Shown here: piece by piece, positions 9,591 through 18,621 of the stretch
How the letters are laid out: each line of letters opens with the position of its first letter
Numbering within the stretch: position 1 is the stretch's first letter
Assembly: GCA_947503155.1 (NCBI GenBank)
Contig: CANNCL010000002.1
Coordinates: forward strand, 62,001-126,000
Reading direction: 5' to 3'
DNA from: an uncultured Erythrobacter sp.
Lineage (GTDB): Bacteria; Pseudomonadota; Alphaproteobacteria; Sphingomonadales; Sphingomonadaceae
DNA: 64,000 nt
Notes under the pieces: model-generated
Told to the model about the DNA's origin: nothing
Seen by the model: the letters and a program-made list of their open reading frames with translations, nothing else
Database searches by the model: none
Program-made: the position numbers and the translations under genes

Positions 9591-9607
9591 TTGCAACGCA
9601 TTCGCAA
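9591..9607 (+). promoter_or_regulatory. Candidate iron-response operator upstream of the binding-protein gene
   Basis: TTGCAACGCATTCGCAA is an imperfect 17-bp dyad with TTGC at each end, 20 bp before the ATG of the iron-binding lipoprotein gene. It is reminiscent of the TGC-A rich Fur/Mur boxes of alphaproteobacteria. Only about five of eight arm positions pair, so the assignment is tentative. Confidence 0.3.
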
Positions 9608-9627
9608 CAAGAATGGAGTTGTATGTA

Positions 9628-10674
9628 ATGAAGCGTTTGATTCTCGCCGCGACAATGGCGCTGGCCGTAACCGCCTGCGGGCAGACCGAAGAAGCCGCGA
9701 CAGAAGCCGGTAACACCACTGGCTCGGGTGAGGTCAACATCTATTCCTCGCGCCATTACGACACCGATCTGGCGCTTTATGAAGACTTTACCGAGCAAAC
9801 CGGCATCACCGTGAACCGCATTGAGGCCGATGCTGACGCCCTGATTGAACGCATCGCCAGCGAGGGTGAATTTTCACCAGCAGACCTCCTGATCACCGTG
9901 GATGCAGGCCGGCTATGGCGCGCAGAAGAAGCGGGCATCTTGTCCGCCGTGGAATCTGAAACACTTAGCGAGCGGCTGCCTGACCATTTGCGCCACCCAG
10001 ATGGTCTGTGGTTCGGCCTTTCAACGCGTGCCCGTGTTGTTATTTATAACAAAGCGGCAGGCGAACCGGCGGGGCTGGAAGCCTATGCCGACCTTGCGGA
10101 CCCAGCCTATCGCGGGGACATTTGCATCCGATCTTCTTCCAACATCTACAATATCTCACTTCTATCCAGCATGATTGCGCATCGGGGCACTGACGTTTCC
10201 GAGGCATGGGCGAAAGGCGTCGTCGCCAATTTCTCCCGCGATCCGCAAGGCAATGACACCGCGCAGATCGAAAGCGTCGCGGCGGGCGAATGCCGGATCG
10301 CGGTGGTCAATTCCTATTACCTCGCCCGCTTTGCTGGCGGAGATGATGAACAAAGGGCGGTTTTTGATGCGCTGGGCGTTATTTTCCCCGACCAGAACGC
10401 CAACGGGACCCATGTGAATATCAGCGGGGCCGGGGTCACGATTAATGCTCCCAACCGCGAAAACGCGATCGCATTTCTGGAATATCTGACATCTGAGAGC
10501 GCTCAGCGTTATTTTGCTGACGGCAACAATGAATATCCCGCCGTCACTGGCCTGGCCGCGAATTCTGCTGTGGAACGTCTGGGCTCGTTCAAACCCGACA
10601 CGCTCAACGCCGCCGAAATTGGGCGCAATCAGCGCGAAGCGGTGGAGATTTTCGACCGGGCTGGCTGGAATTGA
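9628..10674 (+). CDS. Fe(III) ABC transporter substrate-binding lipoprotein
   Basis: 348 residues from ATG 9628, with GGAG nine bases upstream; an ATG five codons earlier is less likely. The N terminus is a lipoprotein signal with lipobox VTAC. The mature part begins GEVNIYSSRHYDTD, the classical opening of FbpA/FutA/AfuA ferric-binding proteins, and contains paired tyrosines in NSYYLARF near the position of the iron-ligand tyrosines of that family. It captures Fe3+ in the periplasm for the adjacent ABC permease and ATPase. It lies 60 bp after the ATPase gene, probably in the same transcript. Confidence 0.93.
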   Translation: MKRLILAATMALAVTACGQTEEAATEAGNTTGSGEVNIYSSRHYDTDLALYEDFTEQTGITVNRIEADADALIERIASEGEFSPADLLITVDAGRLWRAEEAGILSAVESETLSERLPDHLRHPDGLWFGLSTRARVVIYNKAAGEPAGLEAYADLADPAYRGDICIRSSSNIYNISLLSSMIAHRGTDVSEAWAKGVVANFSRDPQGNDTAQIESVAAGECRIAVVNSYYLARFAGGDDEQRAVFDALGVIFPDQNANGTHVNISGAGVTINAPNRENAIAFLEYLTSESAQRYFADGNNEYPAVTGLAANSAVERLGSFKPDTLNAAEIGRNQREAVEIFDRAGWN

Positions 10675-10686
10675 TCCTGCACCATT

Positions 10687-10711
10687 AAGGCGCGGTTTGA
10701 AGCCGCGCTTT
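10687..10711 (+). terminator. Terminator after the iron-binding protein gene
   Basis: GCGCGG (10690-10695) pairs with CCGCGC (10703-10708) around a 7-nt loop, flanked by AA and TTT. It lies 13-37 bp past the stop codon. The short T-tract makes it moderate in strength. Confidence 0.5.
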
Positions 10712-10816
10712 CAGGGCTTATCACTAAACTACCTTGAAGCGCGCCCGCGGAACGTCCATTTGCGCCGTCAATCACGGGGCGCCGCGGCGTCTCTTCGTTT
10801 TGTTTGAGGTAAAGTT

Positions 10817-11644
10817 TTGACCGATACGACCACATCGCCCATCCCGCCGCGTGACGCTTTCAAAGAAGGCGGCGCGATCAGTGTTGAGACGATCACCAGC
10901 GTCCATCAATGGAACGATGATCTTTTCAGCCTGAAGATGACCCGTCCGGCGAGCTTCCGCTTCCGCTCCGGCGAATTTGTGATGATCGGCCTGCCGAAAG
11001 AAGACGGCAAGCCATTGCTGCGCGCCTATTCAATGGCCTCGCCCAGCTATGAAGAGGAAATCGAATTCCTCTCTATCATCGTGCAGGACGGCCCGCTGAC
11101 ATCGCGGTTGCAACATATCAAACCGGGCGATCCAATCTATCTGGGCAAGAAGCCAACCGGCACGCTGGTCACGGATGCATTGCTGCCCGGAAAGCGCTTG
11201 TTTATGCTGTCCACGGGCACCGGCCTTGCGCCGTTTATGAGCCTTGTGCGTGACCCTGAAATCTACGGCATGTATGACGAAGTGATCGTTGTGCATTCGG
11301 TCCGCCGGGTCAAAGACCTTGCCTATCGCGATCTGCTCGAAAGCAAGTTGGAAGGCGATCCCCTGCTCGAAGACGAAGACCGTGAACGCATGATTTATGT
11401 GCCGACTGTGACCCGTGAAAGCTTCCGCAATCAGGACCGTATCCAGGTAATGATCGACGATGGCCGCCTGTTCGAACAGAGCAAGGGGCCAAAGCGTTTC
11501 GTACCAGAAAATGACCGCGTGATGCTGTGCGGCAGCATGTCGATGATCAAGGATCACGCGGCGGATTTGGAGGCGCGCGGCTTTACCGAAGGCGCGAACA
11601 ACAAACCGGGTCAGTTCGTGATCGAACGAGCATTCGTTGGCTAG
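10817..11644 (+). CDS. fpr: Ferredoxin--NADP+ reductase
   Basis: 275 residues of the bacterial FPR type. The FAD-binding beta-barrel carries the LLRAYSMASP motif, and the NADP-binding half carries LSTGTGLAPFMSL and the terminal region ending in IERAFVG. It moves electrons between NADPH and ferredoxin or flavodoxin, supporting redox balance, Fe-S repair and oxidative stress defence. The start is TTG at 10817, with GAGG seven bases upstream; no in-frame ATG fits better. It sits alone after a terminator and before an SDR gene. Its position beside an iron-uptake system suggests, but does not prove, shared iron or oxidative control. Confidence 0.94.
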   Translation: MTDTTTSPIPPRDAFKEGGAISVETITSVHQWNDDLFSLKMTRPASFRFRSGEFVMIGLPKEDGKPLLRAYSMASPSYEEEIEFLSIIVQDGPLTSRLQHIKPGDPIYLGKKPTGTLVTDALLPGKRLFMLSTGTGLAPFMSLVRDPEIYGMYDEVIVVHSVRRVKDLAYRDLLESKLEGDPLLEDEDRERMIYVPTVTRESFRNQDRIQVMIDDGRLFEQSKGPKRFVPENDRVMLCGSMSMIKDHAADLEARGFTEGANNKPGQFVIERAFVG

Positions 11645-11725
11645 CCAAAGCTAACAGGTTTCGGCCTTTACATTGACGCCTCTCTCAGGCCAGTTGCGCA
11701 TTCGCAATTTGGCAGGGAGAGCCGC

Positions 11726-12466
11726 GTGACAGACCCAATCGACTTCACTGGAAAACGTGCGATTATCGTCGGCGGATCAAGCGGTATCGGCAACGGTGTC
11801 GCGCAAGGATTCCGTTCGCGCGGGGCAGACGTGATTGTAACCGGCACGCGCCCGGATGCGGGCGATTATCTCGAGGCTGAAGACAGCGATTTGCGCGGCC
11901 TGACCTACCACCAGCTCAATGTCAGCGACCGCAATGCAGCGGATGGTTTGGCTGAGCAGATCGGCGCAGTTGATGTGTTGGTGCAGAGCCAAGGGGTTGT
12001 TCGTTACAAACGGCAAGAGTTTCAGCGCGAAGGGTGGGACGCGGTCGTTGATGTCAATTTGAATTCGGTCATGGACGTCGCGCGTGCCTTTCATTCCGGC
12101 CTAGCCGCGCGCAATGGTGCGATGATCATCGTGTCGTCTGTCGCGGCGTTCAAATCGACGATGGGCACGCCTGCTTATGCCGCGTCGAAAGCGGGCGCGG
12201 CGAGCCTTGTGAAGTCGCTTGGTGAAGCATGGGCGCGGGACGGGGTGCGGGTAAACGGTATTGCGCCGGGTCTTGTCCCAACCAAACTCACAAGTGTAAC
12301 CACCGACCATCCTGAACGGTTGGAGGCGTCTTTGCGCGCTATACCGCTGCGCAGGATGGGCACACCCGAAGATATGGCAGGCGCTGCGCTGTTCCTCGCC
12401 TCTCCGCTGGCCTCCTACATGACCGGTCAAACGCTGGTAGTGGATGGCGGCCTAACCCTTTCGTGA
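11726..12466 (+). CDS. SDR-family NAD(P)-dependent oxidoreductase
   Basis: A 246-residue classical short-chain dehydrogenase/reductase. It has a cofactor motif GGSSGIGNG near residue 16, catalytic serine in IIVSSVAA near 138, and YAASK with Tyr near 151 and Lys near 155. The C terminus ends with the family motif YMTGQTLVVDGG. The GTG start has GGGAG upstream. It resembles 3-oxoacyl-ACP reductase-like SDRs, but the natural substrate cannot be inferred. It may be a monocistronic unit or be read with the following aldo/keto reductase gene (80 bp gap). Confidence 0.9.
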   Translation: MTDPIDFTGKRAIIVGGSSGIGNGVAQGFRSRGADVIVTGTRPDAGDYLEAEDSDLRGLTYHQLNVSDRNAADGLAEQIGAVDVLVQSQGVVRYKRQEFQREGWDAVVDVNLNSVMDVARAFHSGLAARNGAMIIVSSVAAFKSTMGTPAYAASKAGAASLVKSLGEAWARDGVRVNGIAPGLVPTKLTSVTTDHPERLEASLRAIPLRRMGTPEDMAGAALFLASPLASYMTGQTLVVDGGLTLS

Positions 12467-12546
12467 TGGCCGCATTTTTCTAAGGGCGTCATATCGTCCG
12501 ATACTATGCCTGCCGCCGCCATCAGATAACAAGGATATCCAGTTCC

Positions 12547-13563
12547 ATGAAATTCACCCGCCTCGGCAATTCAGGTCTGTCTGTCTCGCGTCTCTGCCTC
12601 GGCTGTATGAGTTACGGCGATACAACAAAGGGGTGGCACGGCGACTGGTTGTTGGGTGAGGAAGAAAGCCGCCCGTTCTTCCGCCAAGCGTTGGAAGCGG
12701 GGATCAATTTCTTCGACACGGCCAATGGCTATTCAGGCGGCACGTCGGAGGAGATCACCGGCAAATTGCTGAACGAAATGGCGAGCCGCGATGAAATTGT
12801 GGTCGCGACCAAAGCCTTCATCCCGTGGCGCAACGCCCCGAATACGGGCGGCCTATCGCGGAAAAGCCTGTTTCAAGCGGTTGATGACAGTCTGACGCGG
12901 CTGGACATGGACTATATCGACCTATTTCAGATCCACCGCTGGGACGATGCGACGCCGATTGAGGAAACGATGGAGGCGCTGCACGATATCGTGAAGGCCG
13001 GTAAGGCCGGGTATATCGGCGCGTCTTCGATGTATGCTTGGCAGTTCGCTCAGGCTCAGGAGACCGCGCGGGCGAACGGGTGGACGCGCTTCATTTCCAT
13101 GCAGAACCAGCTGAACTTGTTATACCGCGAAGAAGAACGCGAAATGCTGCCTTTGTGTGAGAGCGAGGGCGTTGGTGTGATCCCTTGGAGCCCGCTCGCG
13201 CGCGGGCGGCTGGCACGGCCTTTGGGAGAGGAGACCGTGCGCAGCAAAACCGATGGATTTGGCAAAGTCATCTATCCCGAAGACGAAGCTGACAATTCTA
13301 CGATTAGCGCGCTGTCCGCGCTGGCTGATGCGCGCGGCATTCCGATGGCGAGCCTTGCGCTCGCATGGCACTTCACGAAACCAGCGGTCGCAGCGCCCAT
13401 CATTGGCGCGACGAAGCCGCATCATATTGAGGCGGCCGTCGCCGCTCTGGATATCGAATTGAGCATTGATGAAATCGCCGGAATTGAGTCGGCGTATCGC
13501 CCCAAATGGCCGACCGGAATGGGTTTGGCGATGCCGGGGATGGATAAGGTAACGGTGCGGTAG
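12547..13563 (+). CDS. Aldo/keto reductase
   Basis: 338 residues folding as an AKR (beta/alpha)8 barrel. The catalytic tetrad is recognisable: Asp57 and Tyr62 in FFDTANGYSGG, Lys89 in VVATKAF, and His near 131 in FQIHRWD. A C-terminal NADPH-binding segment follows (SLALAWHFTKP, IIGATKPHH). It belongs to the YajO/AKR12-like branch that reduces aldehydes and ketones with NADPH. The physiological substrate is unknown. It ends 99 bp before the type IV secretion cluster and is not obviously part of it. Confidence 0.92.
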   Translation: MKFTRLGNSGLSVSRLCLGCMSYGDTTKGWHGDWLLGEEESRPFFRQALEAGINFFDTANGYSGGTSEEITGKLLNEMASRDEIVVATKAFIPWRNAPNTGGLSRKSLFQAVDDSLTRLDMDYIDLFQIHRWDDATPIEETMEALHDIVKAGKAGYIGASSMYAWQFAQAQETARANGWTRFISMQNQLNLLYREEEREMLPLCESEGVGVIPWSPLARGRLARPLGEETVRSKTDGFGKVIYPEDEADNSTISALSALADARGIPMASLALAWHFTKPAVAAPIIGATKPHHIEAAVAALDIELSIDEIAGIESAYRPKWPTGMGLAMPGMDKVTVR

Positions 13564-13662
13564 ACTCATTGCCGGTCCAAATCACGAAATCGCATCCAAA
13601 CGTAACTCTGTCACCCGCGCATCATTTGCGTTAGACAGTTCACAGGTTCTGGAGGGGCTGGA

Positions 13663-14295
13663 ATGATTCTCGTTAGATCGAGCCGTTATTGCATTGCTGC
13701 CGCATTGGCATTTGCCGGGGCGCATGCCCACGCGGATGTCATGGAATTGGATGAGAACGGCGCCCGTTGGGTGGCTGGTGGTAACTCTGTTGCTGCGACC
13801 GATGATTTCACCAAATCAGACGTCGCGCAAACCGAATTGGGCGCGATGATCGTGCCCGATGCGATTGTTGGCGATATGGCGCTCCATGCTGCTGGAATAC
13901 CGCAGCAATACGCCGCAAAAATCGCCGAACTGGCTCAACGTTTCGACCTCAGCCCGAGTTTGCTCGAAGCGCTTGTTTGGCAAGAAAGCCGCTGGCGCCC
14001 AGACGCTGTTAGCCACGCAGGCGCGCGCGGACTTGCGCAATTAATGCCCGGCACTGCGCGATATTTGGGTGTGAACCCAGATGATCCGATGCAAAACCTG
14101 GAGGGCGGGGCGCGCTATTTGCGCGAACAACTCGACCGGTTTGATGGCGATCTGGAAAAAGCTCTGGCCGCCTATAATGCCGGGCCGGGGCGGGTAATCC
14201 GCGCCGGCGGTATCCCAAATATTCGCGAGACACAAAATTACGTCGCCGCGATCATGGGGCGGCTTTCAGACCATTCCCGTCCGGGCGCGCAGTGA
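13663..14295 (+). CDS. virB1: VirB1-like lytic transglycosylase
   Basis: 210 residues with a signal peptide of about 24 residues and a C-terminal SLT (goose-lysozyme-like) domain. The catalytic glutamate is E108 in LVWQESRW, followed by the GLAQLMPGTA and AYNAGPGRV motifs. Such enzymes cut peptidoglycan to let a secretion channel cross the wall. It is the first gene of a tightly packed virB cluster, and its stop overlaps the next start by one base. A GGAGGGG ribosome-binding site precedes the ATG. Role in the type IV system is inferred from position. Confidence 0.88.
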   Translation: MILVRSSRYCIAAALAFAGAHAHADVMELDENGARWVAGGNSVAATDDFTKSDVAQTELGAMIVPDAIVGDMALHAAGIPQQYAAKIAELAQRFDLSPSLLEALVWQESRWRPDAVSHAGARGLAQLMPGTARYLGVNPDDPMQNLEGGARYLREQLDRFDGDLEKALAAYNAGPGRVIRAGGIPNIRETQNYVAAIMGRLSDHSRPGAQ

Positions 14296-14648
14296 TGCAG
14301 ACCCGGAGCACTTCTATCGCAAGGACTATGAACCGTATAATGATGTCGATTGTTCGCTTAGCCGCTGCCTTGATCGCAACCATGATGCCTGTTGCCGCCT
14401 TTGCTCAAAACGCGCCCCAAACTGCGGTACAAACTGGCGCGGATCCGATCACCAACGCGCTTCAATGGATGCAGTCCATATTGCTCGGCCCAATCGCCAC
14501 GAGCCTTGCCGTAATGGCGGTTGCGGGAGTTGGCTTTATGATGCTGACGGGACGAATGAATTGGCGTTATGGCGGCACGGTTATTGTCGGCGTGTTCATC
14601 ATTTTTGGTGCGCCGCGTTTGGTCGCCGGCATTAGCGGGTTTGGCTGA
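14295..14648 (+). CDS. virB2: VirB2/TrbC-family pilin
   Basis: 117 residues. After a long signal-like N terminus (cleavage probably after AAFA, near residue 37) come two hydrophobic helices separated by a short basic turn (LTGRMNWRYGG), the hallmark of VirB2/TrbC pilins. In type IV secretion systems this protein polymerises into the pilus or surface filament. ATG 14295 overlaps the virB1 stop; a GTG one codon earlier is possible. It is followed by virB3 after 4 bp. Confidence 0.85.
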   Translation: MQTRSTSIARTMNRIMMSIVRLAAALIATMMPVAAFAQNAPQTAVQTGADPITNALQWMQSILLGPIATSLAVMAVAGVGFMMLTGRMNWRYGGTVIVGVFIIFGAPRLVAGISGFG

Positions 14649-14652
14649 ACGC

Positions 14653-14952
14653 ATGACCGATTTCGCTCCTCAACCGCTTGTGCGTCACCCGGTTTATCGT
14701 ACGCTAACCCGGCCTCAGATGTTTGCGGGTGTGACGATGAATTTCTTTGTCATCAATGGGATGGTGACGACGATCGCGTTCTTGATCCTAGAGAGTCTTT
14801 GGATCGTCCCTGTGCCGTTCATCATGCATGTGATCGGCTATTTCGCTTCGCTGCGCGAACCGCGTATTTTCGACCTTTGGGTGACCAAGGTTTCCAAATG
14901 CCCGCGCGTCCCGAACTATCGGCGGTGGAGCTGCAACAGCTACGCCCCGTGA
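14653..14952 (+). CDS. virB3: VirB3-family inner-membrane protein
   Basis: 99 residues starting at ATG 14653; the frame stays open further upstream but overlaps virB2. It opens with PLVRHPVYRTLTRPQMFAG, typical of VirB3, then two adjacent membrane segments. It ends with the family-like tail WSCNSYAP. VirB3 works with the VirB4 ATPase at the inner membrane. The next gene is virB4 after 31 bp. Confidence 0.85.
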   Translation: MTDFAPQPLVRHPVYRTLTRPQMFAGVTMNFFVINGMVTTIAFLILESLWIVPVPFIMHVIGYFASLREPRIFDLWVTKVSKCPRVPNYRRWSCNSYAP

Positions 14953-14983
14953 TACGCAATGGCCTGAATAAGGAGGGCCGAAT

Positions 14984-17425
14984 ATGGTGAATTGGATCGG
15001 ACCTGCATCGTGGAGCGCGAAGGAAGCGCGCGTCGGCGATCGCTTGCCTTACGAGCGGTTGATCGACGAGAATACCGTATTGCTGCGCGATGGCTCAGTG
15101 ATGAGCGCGATCCAAGTGCCGGGCCTGTTGTTCGAAACCGAAGATTCAGACGCGCTCAATTCCCACGCTGCGACCCGCGAAGTGGTGCTGCGTTCGGCAT
15201 TAGATGCCCGGTTTGTGCTGTATCACCACGTCATCCGCCGGCGCGTAGAAGTAGAACTGGACGCTGAATTTCCCGACCCGTTGTCGCGGCATATTGATGC
15301 GCGGTGGAAAGAGCGTTTGGCGGGCGGATCGCTGTTCATCAATGACCAATTCGTCACGCTGATCCGCCGCCCTGCGCGCGGGAAAACTGGCCTGCCGGAA
15401 CGAATATCGAAATTTTTCTCGCGTCAGGCGAATGATGAGCTTGAGGCGGATCCTAAAGACATTCGCAGTTTGAAGGCTGCGATCTCTGGTCTCATAGCGT
15501 CACTTTCCCCGTATGGCGCAGCGCTGTTGGGCAATTACAATGCCCCCGGAGGCGGAACCAATTCGGAGATGCTGGAGCTGCTCTCTGCGTTATATAATGG
15601 CGAAATGCGCCCTGTTCGCAGGCCCGATACGGATACCGATATCGGTCACATGCTGCCTTATCGCCGCGCGAGCTTTGGTCTCGATGCGATGGAGCTGCGT
15701 GGGTCAGGCAATCCGGAGTTTTCCGCGATATTGGGGCTGAAAGACTATCCCGAAGCAACCTCTCCCGGTCTCCTCGATGGATTGCTGCGGTTGCCTTATG
15801 AAATGGTGCTAACCGAAAGCTATGCGCCGAATGAGCGCACCACTGCGCGAGAGCGGATTGATCTCGCGCTACGCCGGTCGCGGTCGGTCGATGAAGAGGC
15901 GGCAGCAGAACGCGCCGATATGATGAATGCGCGCGACGCATTGGGCAATGGCGGCGTCGGGTTCGGCGATCACCATTTGACCGTTCTAGTGCGAGAGCGC
16001 TCTCTGGACCGGTTGGATGACGCAACCGCTGCTTGTTCCGCCGCGCTTGCCGATACCGGCGCGATTGCTGTGCGCGAGGACACCAATCTAGAGCCGTCCT
16101 TCTGGGGCCAATTCCCCGGGAATGAGGAATATATCGTGCGCCGCGCGCTGATTTCCTCGGCCAATATGGCGAGCTTTGGCAGTTTCCACGGATTTGCATT
16201 GGGACAGGCCAGCGGCAATCATTGGGGCGACGCGGTGACATTGCTGGAAACGACCAGCGCCACGCCGTTCTTTTTCAACTTTCACCACGGTGATCTCGGC
16301 AATTTCTCTGTCATCGGGCCATCGGGTTCAGGCAAGACTGTCGTGATGAATTTCCTCGCGGCGCAGGCTCAGAAATTCAAACCGCGCACCATCCTGTTCG
16401 ATAAGGATCGCGGTGCGGAACTGTTTATTCGCGGGATTGGCGGGCGTTATGACCGGATCAATCCGGGTGAACCCACCGGGTTTAACCCGCTCTCACTGCC
16501 GGATACACCTAGTAACAAAGCCTTCTTGCGCGATTGGCTGGGCGTTTTACTCGCGGCGGATGGACCAGAGGAATTTGCCCTGATCAGTGCGGCTGTTGAT
16601 GCGGCCTATGCCAATGATGCGAGCCTGCGGCGGCTTCGGCATTTCAAGGAATTGCTGGCGGGCGCAAAACGACCGGAACCGGGCGATTTGGCGGATCGGT
16701 TGGGGGCTTGGATTGGCAGTTCTGGGCTAGACGGCGGCGAACATGCGTGGCTGTTCGACAATGAGCATGATGAGCTTGATCTCGACACCCGCGTACTGGG
16801 TTTCGACATGACGCAATTGCTCGAGAATCCGCGCCTTCGTACGCCGACGATGATGTATTTGTTCCACCGGATAGATGAGCGATTGGACGGGGAGCCGGCC
16901 ATGATTCTGATCGATGAAGGGTGGAAGGCGCTGGACGATGAAGTTTTCGCCGCGCGTATTCGCGACTGGCTCAAGACCTTGCGAAAGCGCAACGCCGTTG
17001 TGGGGTTTGCCACACAATCGGCGCGCGATGCGTTGGACAGCCGGATTTCTACCGCATTGGTTGAGCAGACCGCAACCATGATTTTCATGCCCAATAGCCG
17101 CGCGCGCCCAGAAGATTATTGTGATGGTTTCGGCCTGACAGAACATGAACTGGCATTGATCCGTACGCTGCCCGCGCATTCGCGCTGTTTCCTTGTGCGG
17201 CAACCCGATGCGAGCGTTGTTGTGCGGCTTGATCTGTCCGGGGCACCCGAAGTGCTAACGGTGCTTTCCGGGCGCGAAGCGTCGGTGCGGCGGCTCGATC
17301 TATTGCGCGAAGCGGTGGGTGATGAGCCGAGCGCTTGGTATCCCGCGCTCACCAACAGAGCGTGGCCCGATGGCGCGAGCGATACGGACGAAGACGGCAC
17401 GCCGGTTTGGCAGGCCGCCGAATGA
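14984..17425 (+). CDS. virB4: VirB4-family secretion ATPase
   Basis: 813 residues, the usual size of the CagE/TrbE/VirB4 family. An N-terminal domain precedes a RecA-like motor with Walker A GPSGSGKT near residue 445 and Walker B MILIDEGWKA near 640. The start has an excellent AAGGAGGG site. VirB4 energises pilus biogenesis and substrate transfer in type IV secretion. No virD4 coupling protein was found, so VirB4 and VirB11 are the only motors encoded in the cluster. Its stop codon overlaps the virB6 start (ATGA). Confidence 0.95.
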   Translation: MVNWIGPASWSAKEARVGDRLPYERLIDENTVLLRDGSVMSAIQVPGLLFETEDSDALNSHAATREVVLRSALDARFVLYHHVIRRRVEVELDAEFPDPLSRHIDARWKERLAGGSLFINDQFVTLIRRPARGKTGLPERISKFFSRQANDELEADPKDIRSLKAAISGLIASLSPYGAALLGNYNAPGGGTNSEMLELLSALYNGEMRPVRRPDTDTDIGHMLPYRRASFGLDAMELRGSGNPEFSAILGLKDYPEATSPGLLDGLLRLPYEMVLTESYAPNERTTARERIDLALRRSRSVDEEAAAERADMMNARDALGNGGVGFGDHHLTVLVRERSLDRLDDATAACSAALADTGAIAVREDTNLEPSFWGQFPGNEEYIVRRALISSANMASFGSFHGFALGQASGNHWGDAVTLLETTSATPFFFNFHHGDLGNFSVIGPSGSGKTVVMNFLAAQAQKFKPRTILFDKDRGAELFIRGIGGRYDRINPGEPTGFNPLSLPDTPSNKAFLRDWLGVLLAADGPEEFALISAAVDAAYANDASLRRLRHFKELLAGAKRPEPGDLADRLGAWIGSSGLDGGEHAWLFDNEHDELDLDTRVLGFDMTQLLENPRLRTPTMMYLFHRIDERLDGEPAMILIDEGWKALDDEVFAARIRDWLKTLRKRNAVVGFATQSARDALDSRISTALVEQTATMIFMPNSRARPEDYCDGFGLTEHELALIRTLPAHSRCFLVRQPDASVVVRLDLSGAPEVLTVLSGREASVRRLDLLREAVGDEPSAWYPALTNRAWPDGASDTDEDGTPVWQAAE

Positions 17426-18621
17426 CAACCAGCTGCGACCTCGCGTCCCAAGATATGGGCACTGGCGTTGCAGCGGCGCTGACGGCGGTTGATTGTATCG
17501 CCGGTCAGGTCAGCGAGCAGGCGTTTGAGCGCTTGTTCGGTTCAGACGGTCAGCTTGGTACAGCTTTGATCATCTTGTTGACCATGTATGTTGCGTTTCT
17601 TGGGATGAGCCTGATCCTTGGGCGCTCCAATCTCTCTATCAGGTCCATGATCCCCCGGATGATGACAGTCGGTTTGGTTCTAACCTTTGCGACCAGTTTT
17701 GTTGCCTATCAGGGGTTCTTCCACAGCGTCTTTGTTCAAAGTCCCGACTGGCTCGCAGGGCAACTCACCGACAGCGATGGCTCGGCCACAGCAACCTTCG
17801 CCACAAAGCTCGACATCGTCTTTCTCGCGGTGCAGCAAGCGAGTACAGGGCAGGACAATATCAGCTTGTTTTCACCGCCTGGTATGATGTGGGCAGGGGC
17901 GATGTTGTTGCTCCTCGGCACTGTTGGCTTGCTGGTGACCGCGCGAATAGGGCTCGCTTTGCTGCTCGCGCTCGGGCCGATCTTTGTGGTTTTGGCGCTT
18001 TTCAACGGTACGCGCGGGCTGTTTGTGGGGTGGCTAAAAGGGTTGGTGATGCTTGCTCTTGCACCCTTGTTCGCGGTTGTTGGCGGGTCGGTTATGCTGG
18101 AAATGGCCGTCCCTATTTTGGCAGCTTTGGTCGCCGTTCCAGGGCAAATAGACCAACAGGCCGCGATGGCCTTTTTCGTAGTTGGTTTTGTCCATGTCTT
18201 GTTGATGCTGATGACTTTGTGGGTGTCGGCTAAGATGGTCGGAGGCTGGCAAGTCTTTGGCTTTGCAGCGCCTCATATTAGCGAACCGAGCGGCAATGAT
18301 GCAGCCCGGACGGCACCTGCTTTGACGCCCGCAGCGGCGGATCGAGCCGCGCAAACTGCACCTTCTGGGGGTGGTGTCGCCGGCAATCAGCGCCGAATTG
18401 ACGTGTCGGTGCCGGTTGCGGCCGCCGCAAATGACCGAGGCATTCCGGCTACTAACACTATCCGCGAGACAAAGGTCTTCGCTACATCCTCAGGCGGCAA
18501 TATGCCGCAATCGACAGGATCTGGTCCATCGCGCACGCGCGGCATCGGCAGCCGGTTTCGTTCGGTCAATTCAGCAGGCGTGAAGGCTCTCGCCTCCGCC
18601 CATTCGGAGAAACGTTCATGA
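17422..18621 (+). CDS. virB6: VirB6/TrbL-family inner-membrane channel protein
   Basis: The start is set at ATG 17422, which overlaps the virB4 stop, giving 399 residues. The first two-thirds contain about six membrane segments with an extended periplasmic loop, as in VirB6/TrbL. The last roughly 110 residues are low-complexity, rich in Ala, Pro, Ser, Gly and Arg, and presumably cytoplasmic. VirB6 forms part of the inner-membrane translocation channel. The long disordered tail is more typical of extended VirB6 variants. No VirB8-like NTF2 fold was seen in it. It overlaps virB9 by 4 bp. Confidence 0.85.
   Translation: MTTSCDLASQDMGTGVAAALTAVDCIAGQVSEQAFERLFGSDGQLGTALIILLTMYVAFLGMSLILGRSNLSIRSMIPRMMTVGLVLTFATSFVAYQGFFHSVFVQSPDWLAGQLTDSDGSATATFATKLDIVFLAVQQASTGQDNISLFSPPGMMWAGAMLLLLGTVGLLVTARIGLALLLALGPIFVVLALFNGTRGLFVGWLKGLVMLALAPLFAVVGGSVMLEMAVPILAALVAVPGQIDQQAAMAFFVVGFVHVLLMLMTLWVSAKMVGGWQVFGFAAPHISEPSGNDAARTAPALTPAAADRAAQTAPSGGGVAGNQRRIDVSVPVAAAANDRGIPATNTIRETKVFATSSGGNMPQSTGSGPSRTRGIGSRFRSVNSAGVKALASAHSEKRS

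Noticed and set aside
13201..13217. A third -24/-12-like element inside the aldo/keto reductase gene
   Set aside because: TGGCACG is followed by TTGGG, not TTGC, and it lies in mid-gene without a downstream unit.
14799..14990. Extra gene between virB3 and virB4 (possible virB5 or virB7)
   Set aside because: The frame overlaps virB3 out of phase, is Arg-rich and shows no signal peptide or lipobox.
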